Below are positions 18,413 to 26,189 of a stretch of 34,550 bases of DNA, one piece after another. Numbering within the stretch: position 1 is the stretch's first letter; each line of letters begins with the position of its first letter. The translations under genes and the position numbers were made by a program. The notes beneath the pieces were generated by a model. The model had not been told where the DNA came from. It did no database searches and worked only from the letters and a program-made list of their open reading frames with translations. This DNA is from Oscillospiraceae bacterium (GTDB taxonomy: Bacteria; Bacillota; Clostridia; Oscillospirales; Oscillospiraceae): positions 1-34,550 of the forward strand of contig JAGASJ010000007.1 in assembly GCA_017621795.1 (NCBI GenBank). Reading direction: 5' to 3'.

Positions 18413-21400
18413 TCACCTCCGTGCTTTTTTCGACTTTTTAAGAAAGCCCAGCAGCGCTTCTGCGCCGGTACCTGCGACAGCGATCCCCAGTGCCGACAGG
18501 GTAAACAGTACTATGATCAGTCCCCACCGCACATCGGTTTTTGTGACCGCCACCTGATACCCCTCATCACCGTAGGTTTTGACCTGTCGAATGATAAACT
18601 CGACGGTAGAAGACTTTTCTACATTCTGCAATGAAACAGTATTTGCAGGTTCAACCTCTACACCGTTGATCCGCACGCCTGCCAGATAATAGCCAAAGTC
18701 TACGGTAACGGTAACCGCATAATCGGAACCGGACACAACCTGACTGACGCCCGGTGCAGAGAGCTGTGCGTGACCGCCGCTGGTCTGTGCCAGTACTGCA
18801 ATTTTTTCCGCTTCCATCAGACGGAACAGTTTGGCATCGTTGTCGTTTAACGAGAATGTAAAGCTGTTACCGTTTACATCTACATACTGTTTTTCGTACA
18901 CATCGTATACAGAATAGGTTCCTGCCGGGAGCGTAACAGTACGCTCACCGCCATAGAGGCTGTACACGCTGACATAATTGGTACTGGCATGAACAATATC
19001 CGAAGCATTGTCCGAATAGATATGTCCGCCGGTATACTTCAGCAGATTCCGGAAGAAGCCGGACGGCAGATTCATCACGGTAGAATAGATGGAGGTCCAA
19101 TCCCCCATATCCTTCATCGCCATAGCAGTCTTACTGTCGTCATAGGTAAACTCTGCCAGCTCCACTGCCTCGGTATCACCGCTTAAATCAATATAAGGCA
19201 AAGGTCCGGCTGAATCCAGGTAGCTATCCAGGTCATTGCCGTAACAGAAATCCTGAAGGCCCTCTGTCAAGGGATGCTCCCCGGTAAATCTGCCGTTGAG
19301 CATTCCCCGCTGGGTATAGTAACCCACTCGGAAACCGGTCAGCGCCTCAATGTTTGCTACATCATTTTTTGTGCCGTCAGAAAGGCCGGGCAGATAGACC
19401 CAGAGGATCACTTTGCCGTCCTTCATCAGCTTGCTTTCAATCGCCGCCCGCTCCTGCGGTGTCAGTTCAAAGGGAGAAAGCATCACATGGATCTTATACT
19501 CCTTGCTGAGATTGTCATTGACAAGGTCGCTGATCTGATATGTATCATAGCCTGCACCAATGGTACCCAGATTCCGGCGTTGCTGATTGAACAGGAAATA
19601 TAGTGTCTGATAAGCACCGTATACATCCGTAGGAGAGATATACGGATAGGTCATCTCATCCACAAAAATCGCGATATCACTGGTGCTGGCAGAGGGGGTG
19701 TGACTGCTGAAGGACATTTCTGTCTTTACCTCGCGGAGATAATCATAAATCTGCTGATCATACCACCAGGAGCCATACATATTAAAGATCCAGAAGCCTG
19801 CACCCTTGGTAATCAAACCGCCAATATCACGCTTCAGGGATGCAATGGTTTCTTCCATGGTGTAGCAGTAACCCACATCCGCATCCCAGTCCGCATTACC
19901 GGTGGCAGTTTCAAATACCGTTCTGGTATCGATCTCCAAAATATAGAGCTTGCCGGCATTCTGCACGCCGTCCAGCATAGCATCATAAGCGGCATTTTCA
20001 CCGATATCCCGCTCTCCGTAAACAAAGGGAGAACAGATAAAATCCACATCTTCCGATTGCAGAATGCGCTCTACCGCAGGATGGGTAGAGCCTACACCGG
20101 AGGTGGCAAAGTTCCACAGATAACCGTGATAAGCTCCGCTCAGCAGCTTTCCGTCGGAAGCTTCCTTCACGATTTGAGCATAGTGCAGGAATGTATCGCT
20201 GGTGATCTTTCCCATATAATAATGGTAATCAATGGTGATTCGATTGGTCGCCGGGTCTAAAACGCAGGTCTGTCCCACGCCGTTTTGATACAGCCAAACC
20301 TGACCGCGCTCATCCCAGGTAGGGATCGTCACCGTATCAAAGGTAACTGTTTCATCCTGATAGGCTGCCTGCAAAGCAGCTTCCGTTCCGTATAGTTCCT
20401 TCAAATACTTCCGGAAACCGTTTACAGCGCTTTCCGAAAAATCACCGATCACCCAGTCTTCCACACCCTGTGTCATATATTCCTGGGTCTCGCCGTCCTG
20501 AATCTTGATACCCACAATATGACTGGCATAGGGAGCGGTTTTGATATGCTCCACCAGCTTACGAAGCACTTCGCCTGCCTCCTGACGGTACTTTTCAGAA
20601 GCAAACGATACTGCACGGGTAGCAGGATTTTTCGTCTCACCGGTACGGGAATCGTACAACACGATCTCCTCGGTGGGGTTCTGGTCCAGCCACCAGCCGG
20701 GGGCCTGCATTGCCACATCCACAATGATCAGCGCATTGGGATTGGCAGACAGAGGCTCATAAATATACCGGTCAAAAGTATCAAAATCAATGGTATCGGC
20801 ATCCAACCAGATCGGCTCGGTTTTGTTGCCGTTATTATTTAAATAGGTACAGTTGGTTACATACAGCTCGATCCCGGAGCCTTCGCAAAACTCCGCTTCC
20901 TTCTGCAAGTCCCACCACAGGTCGCCTGCCGGGGACAGATAGAAAATGGAAGGCTTTGCCTCGCCGTCGATATAGACCACAGGTTTTCCGCTATCCATAC
21001 GAATTTCCGCAGTGGGAAGCTGGGCCTTTTGCCAGGGTTCTACCACAGAAATGGTGGCAAACATCCGATCCACCACTTCTTCATTGGTCAGATAATAATA
21101 GCTGTCACTGAGCTGCAGGGTATATTTACCGGTTTTCAAATAGTCCGGCACATACATTTCAAACACCACATCATTGGCACCCACCGTCCACTGGGAAGGT
21201 TTGCTGCCCTCTACGATGTTCAGTACCGCCGATGTGATCTGTTTGGTGGAGTTTTTCCGGTAGATCAGCACCTCAAAGGGGAAATCTCCGGTGATCGGCT
21301 CTGTAATGGTGATCGTCGCCGGGATCCGAACGGTGGAATCTGCCCGGAGTTCTTCTTCTGCCCCAAATTCAGTGATCTCAATTTGGTTTTCCGCATACAG

Positions 21401-23908
21401 TGCGGAATTAAAGTACAAAGCGCCCCAGGGGGACACACCCATCACACCGATCTCCTTGGGTGCGATCCAGTTACTTGTGTTAAAACCGACTTGATTCCAG
21501 CCTGATTGTGCTGTTTTAGAAGCCACAACCTCCGCCATATTGGAGCAGACCATAACCTGGGTCTGATCTTCCAAGGTAATGCGGGCATCATACACAAGTC
21601 CTGCATAGGACACCACGTTGAGCGCCTCCACGGCGATGACATTTTCCCCTTCCTGCAGATAGGGCAAAATGTCAAAGGTCTGGGGTGCCTGCCACTGATC
21701 CTGACCGGCTCCTATATTGCCGCCAACCTCTGTGCCGTTGACATAGAGGGTATAGTTATCGTCACAGGAGATCTGCAGGGGTGCATAGGTGGCAGCTCCA
21801 TTTAATGCAAAGCTCTGCACAAAGTACCGGGTTGCGTTTTGCGCCTGGGTCAGAGCATCTTCGTTGTACCAGAGCCAGCGACCCAGCCAGCTTTGGGAGG
21901 CATTGGGGGCATAAACCTCGATCACATCCAGCTTTTGCAGGCTGTAAGTTCCTTCGCTACCGCCAAAAAACAGCTTGGCCGTAGTGCTGGAGGGAACTGT
22001 GAGAGAAATGGTGTATTTCCCATTTTCTCCTGCCGGGATGATCCCTGTTACATCCTGTTCTTCCAGCCAATTGCCCCGGTAATCGTAAAAACAGATCCGA
22101 TATTCCATATCTGCCGATGCACTGTAATCCACAAGATTCAGGACATAGCTGTTGCCGCTTACCAGATAATCAGCGCTGTATGCCATATAAGCCCGGGCAC
22201 CCGGGTCTACCTGCAGAACACCTTTTCCATCTGTCACAGAAAGCCCCGCGTTGCCGGTTTCTTTTTCAAGACTCCATCCGGAGATCATTCCATCACTGCT
22301 TACATATTCAAAGCCGGAAAAATCCACCAGTGTCTCATCGGCAGACAGATTGCAGATGCGGTAGAACAGATCGTCCAGCCACACCTCGGCCTGACCCTCT
22401 GTGATCACCACATCGAAGCCCACCGATACGGTGTCATCTGGCACCGGAACCGCGATCATCAGCTTCATCCAATCGCTGGGGTTGCTGTCACTGTTAAGCG
22501 GCACTGCCCGTCCCAGCATGACCCGCAGGCTCAGGTCCTCCTTAATAACAGAGCCATTTGCATCATAGCAATTCAGGTTGATGCGCAGCTTGGTATTGAT
22601 ATTGTTTTTGGATTTCACATAGCCGCCAAATAAAAAGGTTTGTCCCAGAGATGCATCCACTCTGGCGCGGGAGGTAATATGGGTCTCCTGAGAGCCGTTT
22701 TTCTTGATATACAGAGATTGCTTACCGCCGTGATAAACGGAGGTATCAATGGAAGCCTGACCACCCGTCACAGTCCAGTTAATGGTATCCTTTTCAAATC
22801 CAAGGTTCAGGGAATTATCCGCTTCCGCTTCTTCCATTTGGAAATTGTCAAAATATGCTACCGCAGGCGTTTCCTGATTGAAATTCTTTGGCGTATGTAA
22901 AGTAAGCTCCAAATTCAGCCTTTCCTGGTCAGCTGCGGTAGTCAGATAATAGACCTGCTGCAGCCATTGGGACTGATTTCCGCTGATCTGACCGGCGCGC
23001 TGATAATCGCCGCCGGTAGCACTTCCGTCAGCCTTCATTGACCGGAGCTGTACATAGGTATCACAGCCTTTGGCATTTTCTGTTTTTACATAATAGGTGA
23101 GTTTATAGGTCTGGTTCGGCTTTACCGTAATGGGCATTGTCTGATTCACTGCCACAAAGCCGTATACATCTGCCTGCAAGCGCAGCGCCTGGTCACCATT
23201 TTGACCGCCCTGCACCTGCTGACCGGACATATTGTGGGACACACCCGATGCCGCACCGTTGGTCTGGGGATCCAGCGGCACCGGGATCACAGACCAGGAG
23301 GCAAGACCCATTTTTTCGAAGTCAGCATTTTTGATCATACCCGTATCCGGGGTCTGATCCGCAGCCGGTTTGATCACCAGATCATCAATGCGCAGCTTGC
23401 CGGTAGTCAGCGGCGTCTGCATCACTGCACATTGGGCGGTCACCCGAACCGTCAGGCTGGTTTGATTGGCTCCTGTGGTAAAGCTGCCACCGACTTTTGT
23501 GCCACTGGCAGTATTTCCGGTAACGTCTGCCCTGGCCAGCAGATCATCTCCCTTTACCGACACCCAGGTGGTCATGTTCTTAATATGCTCTTGCGAAACC
23601 ATGTATGTAATATCGTAGATGGTATTTGGCTGCACAGATACCTGCTTGCTGACATAGTAAATCTGTGCGCCGGCCTCTGTACCGCCGGGAACCGTCACCT
23701 CGAAAGCGCCGCCGAGCTGGGCAGTCATTCCCTTGGCATACTGCGTTCCGGCAGTCCACCCCTGCCAATCACTGCCATCGATATCCAATTGCCCATCTGT
23801 TGCCGCAAAAACACGCAAACCGCCAATTCCGGGGGCTAAAACAGTAAGTAGCAGCGCCGCGGAAAGGACCAGTGCATGCAATCTTCTTATCCACTTTTTT
23901 ACAACCAT
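18413..23908 (-). CDS. Membrane-anchored 1831-residue GH42-like glycoside hydrolase with binding modules
   Basis: A signal peptide (to about residue 37) is followed by binding modules at about 41-180, 190-360, 365-520 and 525-670. The first matches modules of the 9450-12932 protein. A beta-sandwich at about 673-830 with WLWYNE and ISCDDNYTLYVNG resembles accessory domains of GH78 and GH2. A linker domain precedes the barrel (about 965-1400), which has APGWWLDQNP, GIKIQDGETQEYM (Glu1143, likely acid/base) and LYILEIDTRT (Glu1325, likely nucleophile). A Rossmann-like region with FVDEMTYPYI and VMLSPFELTP (about 1405-1560) resembles the GH42 trimerisation domain. A helix at about 1795-1815 followed by KKSKKARR anchors it. 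GGAGG lies 8 bases before the ATG. It heads the operon. The family is inferred; beta-galactosidase-type or other retaining activity is expected. Confidence 0.78.
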   Translation of the reverse strand: MVVKKWIRRLHALVLSAALLLTVLAPGIGGLRVFAATDGQLDIDGSDWQGWTAGTQYAKGMTAQLGGAFEVTVPGGTEAGAQIYYVSKQVSVQPNTIYDITYMVSQEHIKNMTTWVSVKGDDLLARADVTGNTASGTKVGGSFTTGANQTSLTVRVTAQCAVMQTPLTTGKLRIDDLVIKPAADQTPDTGMIKNADFEKMGLASWSVIPVPLDPQTNGAASGVSHNMSGQQVQGGQNGDQALRLQADVYGFVAVNQTMPITVKPNQTYKLTYYVKTENAKGCDTYVQLRSMKADGSATGGDYQRAGQISGNQSQWLQQVYYLTTAADQERLNLELTLHTPKNFNQETPAVAYFDNFQMEEAEADNSLNLGFEKDTINWTVTGGQASIDTSVYHGGKQSLYIKKNGSQETHITSRARVDASLGQTFLFGGYVKSKNNINTKLRINLNCYDANGSVIKEDLSLRVMLGRAVPLNSDSNPSDWMKLMIAVPVPDDTVSVGFDVVITEGQAEVWLDDLFYRICNLSADETLVDFSGFEYVSSDGMISGWSLEKETGNAGLSVTDGKGVLQVDPGARAYMAYSADYLVSGNSYVLNLVDYSASADMEYRICFYDYRGNWLEEQDVTGIIPAGENGKYTISLTVPSSTTAKLFFGGSEGTYSLQKLDVIEVYAPNASQSWLGRWLWYNEDALTQAQNATRYFVQSFALNGAATYAPLQISCDDNYTLYVNGTEVGGNIGAGQDQWQAPQTFDILPYLQEGENVIAVEALNVVSYAGLVYDARITLEDQTQVMVCSNMAEVVASKTAQSGWNQVGFNTSNWIAPKEIGVMGVSPWGALYFNSALYAENQIEITEFGAEEELRADSTVRIPATITITEPITGDFPFEVLIYRKNSTKQITSAVLNIVEGSKPSQWTVGANDVVFEMYVPDYLKTGKYTLQLSDSYYYLTNEEVVDRMFATISVVEPWQKAQLPTAEIRMDSGKPVVYIDGEAKPSIFYLSPAGDLWWDLQKEAEFCEGSGIELYVTNCTYLNNNGNKTEPIWLDADTIDFDTFDRYIYEPLSANPNALIIVDVAMQAPGWWLDQNPTEEIVLYDSRTGETKNPATRAVSFASEKYRQEAGEVLRKLVEHIKTAPYASHIVGIKIQDGETQEYMTQGVEDWVIGDFSESAVNGFRKYLKELYGTEAALQAAYQDETVTFDTVTIPTWDERGQVWLYQNGVGQTCVLDPATNRITIDYHYYMGKITSDTFLHYAQIVKEASDGKLLSGAYHGYLWNFATSGVGSTHPAVERILQSEDVDFICSPFVYGERDIGENAAYDAMLDGVQNAGKLYILEIDTRTVFETATGNADWDADVGYCYTMEETIASLKRDIGGLITKGAGFWIFNMYGSWWYDQQIYDYLREVKTEMSFSSHTPSASTSDIAIFVDEMTYPYISPTDVYGAYQTLYFLFNQQRRNLGTIGAGYDTYQISDLVNDNLSKEYKIHVMLSPFELTPQERAAIESKLMKDGKVILWVYLPGLSDGTKNDVANIEALTGFRVGYYTQRGMLNGRFTGEHPLTEGLQDFCYGNDLDSYLDSAGPLPYIDLSGDTEAVELAEFTYDDSKTAMAMKDMGDWTSIYSTVMNLPSGFFRNLLKYTGGHIYSDNASDIVHASTNYVSVYSLYGGERTVTLPAGTYSVYDVYEKQYVDVNGNSFTFSLNDNDAKLFRLMEAEKIAVLAQTSGGHAQLSAPGVSQVVSGSDYAVTVTVDFGYYLAGVRINGVEVEPANTVSLQNVEKSSTVEFIIRQVKTYGDEGYQVAVTKTDVRWGLIIVLFTLSALGIAVAGTGAEALLGFLKKSKKARR

Positions 23909-24003
23909 ATCGGAACCTCCATTTTGCGATCATACATACCGATACCTTTATAATTGCATTTTACTATACACACAGGCAATATCCTACGCCCATTTTTTAA
24001 CAT

Positions 24004-24033
24004 ATTATTCTTTTTCTTTCAGCATTTTTACAA
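24004..24033 (-). promoter_or_regulatory. Candidate promoter of the glycan operon
   Basis: On the minus strand TTGTAA (24033-24028) and AATAAT (24009-24004) are separated by 18 bases, about 90 bases before the start of the operon. The 23909-24208 interval is AT-rich, holds no gene, and must contain the operon promoter and regulator sites. No clear AraC-type direct repeat was recognised. Other weak candidates exist in the same stretch. Confidence 0.35.
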
Positions 24034-24147
24034 CTACCCGCTAATCCATTCCAGTATTTTTGAATATTTTAACAGTTTTTATCATTTTTTTAGGCCTTTG
24101 CTAAGATCCCTCCTTTTATTTCTTTTCGGTTTTTTTAAAAATTTCTA

Positions 24148-24176
24148 TTGAGGTTTGGGCTGTAATTTGATAAGAT
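24148..24176 (+). promoter_or_regulatory. Candidate promoter of the AraC-type regulator
   Basis: TTGAGG (24148-24153) and TAAGAT (24171-24176) are 17 bases apart, 32 bases before the start codon at 24209. Each matches the sigma-A consensus at four of six positions. Confidence 0.5.
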
Positions 24177-24208
24177 AGGCGTATCATGGCAGATAGGGAG
24201 GTCAATGT

Positions 24209-25036
24209 ATGGATTTTACAGAATACTTGTCTTTGCAATTTCGTGATCTGACCAAGCATCACAGTTGCACCTACAACTGGCATAAAGTGGATGCCGAACC
24301 CCATAAGCATGAGGATTTTTATGAATTGGGTCTCATCAGCCAGGGGAGCTATATTCAGCATTTCGGCGGCGAAGATTTTGTTTTCGAAGAGAGAACCTTA
24401 TATCTGTTTAACATCGGACAAGCACATGCCATGACGGTGCAGCCCCCCGGAGCCATCCATTTCAATGTCTGTTTTCATAAGCGATACTTTGAACTGATGC
24501 TTCAGCTTTTCTCCTTCAGCAACATTTTTGATAAACAAAATATGGTCTATGTGAAATTGACAAACAACTCCTTTGAGTACATTTTATCCATCTGCAACGC
24601 TTTGTCTGCCGGCCAGCAGGAATCCTCCAATATCAAATTGCTTTTCCATAATGCGCTCAGCCTTTTGACAAAGGAATCTGTCTATTCCGCAGATGATTCA
24701 GATATTATGGTAGACGATATCATGGAAAAAATTCGTAATTTTACATATCTTTCCACCCCTGTCCAGGATATTTATAACAACTATCCCTACTCTCCGCCGA
24801 CGATCATCAAGCGATTTAAGCAGCGCACCGGTATGACGATCGTGCAATTTCAAACCTATATTAAAATGGACTGCGCTTCCAGAATTCTCCTGGAAACCTC
24901 ACAACCAATTGACCAAATTGCCGCCAACCTGGGTTTTATGTCTAACAGCCACTTTTACGAGTGCTTCAAGGCCCGCTTTGATATCACCCCCACCGCCTAC
25001 CGGGCAAAACATAAAATAGGCTTTCACGAAAAATGA
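24209..25036 (+). CDS. AraC-family transcriptional regulator with cupin sensor domain
   Basis: The 275-residue protein has an N-terminal cupin-like beta-barrel (HHSCTYNWH, HKHEDFYELG, GQAHAM) that in this family binds a sugar. A C-terminal double helix-turn-helix follows (about residues 165-270: VQDIYNNYPYSPPTIIKRFK and IDQIAANLGFMSNSHFYECF, ending in TPTAYR). GGGAGG lies 8 bases before the ATG. It is divergent from the 24-kb operon with 300 bases between them, so it is the natural candidate activator of that operon and perhaps of itself. A rhamnose-derived or related inducer is a guess from the neighbouring enzymes. A Rho-independent terminator follows. Confidence 0.92.
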   Translation: MDFTEYLSLQFRDLTKHHSCTYNWHKVDAEPHKHEDFYELGLISQGSYIQHFGGEDFVFEERTLYLFNIGQAHAMTVQPPGAIHFNVCFHKRYFELMLQLFSFSNIFDKQNMVYVKLTNNSFEYILSICNALSAGQQESSNIKLLFHNALSLLTKESVYSADDSDIMVDDIMEKIRNFTYLSTPVQDIYNNYPYSPPTIIKRFKQRTGMTIVQFQTYIKMDCASRILLETSQPIDQIAANLGFMSNSHFYECFKARFDITPTAYRAKHKIGFHEK

Positions 25037-25085
25037 ATTATGGAATCGGTATGCAGAAATACATTTTTGCTGCCAATATTTGAAT

Positions 25086-25127
25086 GAGCCTGAAGACGCG
25101 GTTATTATGCGGATTCAGGCTCTTTTT
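25086..25127 (+). terminator. Rho-independent terminator of the AraC-type gene
   Basis: GAGCCTGAA (25086-25094) pairs with TTCAGGCTC (25114-25122), extended by an inner CGC/GCG pair, and is followed by TTTTTATT. It lies 50 bases after the stop at 25036. Confidence 0.9.
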
Positions 25128-25140
25128 ATTAGGAAAACCG

Positions 25141-25200
25141 TCTTGAAATTTGGTAATACACAGCATTTTCCCCAACACGACCTATAACAGCACCGCCACT
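25141..25200. repeat. Degenerate direct repeat related to 25475-25532
   Basis: The words TTGAAA, CATTTT, CCCCAACA and ACAGCAC-GCC occur in the same order here and at 25475-25532. Each copy leads directly into a hairpin (25203-25224 and 25525-25551). The two look like diverged copies of one non-coding unit flanking the phosphatase remnant. Confidence 0.45.
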
Positions 25201-25202
25201 GC

Positions 25203-25229
25203 GGGAGGATGTGGGCATCGTCCCCTACA
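25203..25229 (-). repeat. GTAGGG palindromic repeat, copy 1
   Basis: Read on the minus strand the element starts TGTAGGGGACGATG and ends CATCCTCCC, forming a 9-base stem with one mismatch and a four-base loop. It is a diverged member of the family seen at 25275, 25318, 31537 and 34394. Confidence 0.6.
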
Positions 25230-25231
25230 AG

Positions 25232-25260
25232 TTGCAATAGCACGCAATGCGTGCTATAAT
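25232..25260 (+). promoter_or_regulatory. Promoter of the phosphatase remnant, with a perfect palindrome in its spacer
   Basis: TTGCAA (25232-25237), 17 bases, then a consensus TATAAT (25255-25260). The functional phosphatase gene has the same arrangement at 27910-27938, including GTTGCAA and GTGCTATAAT. Unlike that copy, the spacer here holds a perfect 9-base inverted repeat, TAGCACGCA/TGCGTGCTA (25238-25256), overlapping the -10 box. Confidence 0.7.
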
Positions 25261-25312
25261 GTATGTGAAATGCAGGGAACGACCTATGTGTCGTTTCGCA
25301 GAAATCACATAC
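25261..25312 (+). repeat. GTAGGG repeat copy 2 inside a long hairpin
   Basis: GTATGTGA (25261-25268) pairs with TCACATAC (25305-25312), TGC with GCA further in, and AACGAC (25278-25283) with GTCGTT (25290-25295) around a six-base loop. The core GGGAACGACC...GTCGTT at 25275-25300 is a diverged GTAGGG repeat. It lies right after the promoter at 25232, so it would be at the 5' end of the transcript. Confidence 0.6.
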
Positions 25313-25317
25313 CGGCA

Positions 25318-25344
25318 GGGAGCGGCACCCAGGCCGTTCCCTAC
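25318..25344 (-). repeat. GTAGGG palindromic repeat, copy 3
   Basis: On the minus strand this reads GTAGGGAACGGCC then GGCGCTCCC-like complement, with stem GGGA-CGGC/GCCG-TCCC and one G-T position. It is close to the copy at 31537-31562 and in the opposite orientation. Confidence 0.75.
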
Positions 25345-25358
25345 GAGGAGATTGCATT

Positions 25359-25397
25359 ATGACAAAGATTTTATTCATCTGCCACGGGAAGATTTGA
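25359..25397 (+). pseudogene. 5' remnant of a low-molecular-weight phosphatase gene
   Basis: ATG at 25359, preceded by GAGGAG at good distance, encodes MTKILFICHGKI and then stops. The intact gene at 27964 begins MIKILFICHGNI, and the DNA of the two agrees at most positions over these 13 codons, including the run ATTTTATTCATCTGCCA. The match ends at the stop; no later part of the phosphatase (RSPMAEF, DPW) follows. With the matching promoter at 25232 this looks like the front of a second copy of the gene, truncated and interrupted by palindromic repeats. A short leader peptide is a less likely reading. Confidence 0.7.
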
Positions 25398-25474
25398 CCC
25401 AGGAACGGCATACCAAGCTATGCAATGCTATACCACTCTTTGCAAGGTGATTTCCCTATTTGTACTACTCGCAT

Positions 25475-25532
25475 ACTACTTTTGAAAATAACCACATTTT
25501 GCCCCAACATAACACGAAACAGCACAGCCGCC
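25475..25532. repeat. Degenerate direct repeat related to 25141-25200
   Basis: This is the second copy of the unit described at 25141-25200, with the shared words TTGAAA, CATTTT, CCCCAACA and ACAGCAC-GCC. The remaining bases of the 25398-25609 interval show no gene. Confidence 0.45.
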
Positions 25533-25551
25533 TCCATCACGGAGGCGGCTG
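25525..25551. terminator. Strong hairpin between the remnant and the lipoprotein gene
   Basis: CAGCCGCCTCC (25525-25535) and its complement (25541-25551) form a perfect 11-base stem with a five-base loop. On the plus strand GTTTCTAT follows; on the minus strand TGCTGTTTCG. The U tracts are weak, so it is a likely but imperfect terminator for transcripts from either side, including the lipoprotein gene ending at 25610. Confidence 0.6.
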
Positions 25552-25609
25552 TTTCTATCTGTTCGACATATTGGAATTTGTCTAACGCTTATTATATCGG
25601 TAGATGGTT

Positions 25610-26125
25610 TTATTTTTGCAAGGAATCCAATATAGATTGAATCTCTTCGTCCGTAAGCTCAATTGTGCATATTAGTTCATCGTTATTTGTAATTATTACT
25701 GCACCACAGTTACAAATCGCAAACCGATAATGCCAGGGAATATCTTCGCGTTCGTTATCAAACATATAGATGTAATACAAAAACTCACATTCCGATGTGT
25801 CCATGATAGCATTTTTTCCATCAGTCGCTTGAAAAATAGTTGTTAGGATATCGTGCCTATCATTGTACATCGTTCCATTTGACATATCAGTAATTGAAGC
25901 GTTTGAATATACGATGCAAGGTGTTGTTGCAATTCTTTGGAATCTGAATTTTCCATTCATAACTTCCAGATTTAACATTGCATCATATGGAACTTGGTCG
26001 TGATACCCTTCATCAGTATTGGCTGATTGTGTTGGACTTGTTGTATCTTGTTGCCTGTACTGATTGCAACCAATCAAAGATAACATGCAACCCAACGCTA
26101 AAACCATTGCCATGAACTTTTTCAC
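25610..26125 (-). CDS. Small lipoprotein of unknown function
   Basis: The GTG at 26125, with GAAGGGG 9 bases upstream, begins a 171-residue protein. Its signal peptide ends in LIGC, so Cys20 is the lipid-attachment site. A Ser/Thr/Gln-rich linker follows, then a compact domain with FRFQRI, a CEFLYYIYMFDNE strand, CNCGAVIITN and a final short helix (LTDEEIQSILDSL). I do not recognise the family. The reading frame extends upstream to a TTG at 26152, but that part crosses into the IS110 left end. Base composition is AT-richer than the glycan locus. The gene sits alone, and the IS110 element lies 28 bases before its start, between it and a promoter-like sequence at 27713-27741. Confidence 0.75.
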   Translation of the reverse strand: MKKFMAMVLALGCMLSLIGCNQYRQQDTTSPTQSANTDEGYHDQVPYDAMLNLEVMNGKFRFQRIATTPCIVYSNASITDMSNGTMYNDRHDILTTIFQATDGKNAIMDTSECEFLYYIYMFDNEREDIPWHYRFAICNCGAVIITNNDELICTIELTDEEIQSILDSLQK

Positions 26126-26189
26126 ATAATTACACCCCTTCGTCAAATTCAAGTTGGTAATATATAAGCGAGGGTTTAATAGCCTTCGC

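Noticed and set aside
25115-25411. Minus-strand 98-codon open frame
   Set aside because: It is made of palindromic repeats and the antisense of the phosphatase remnant, with no ribosome site.
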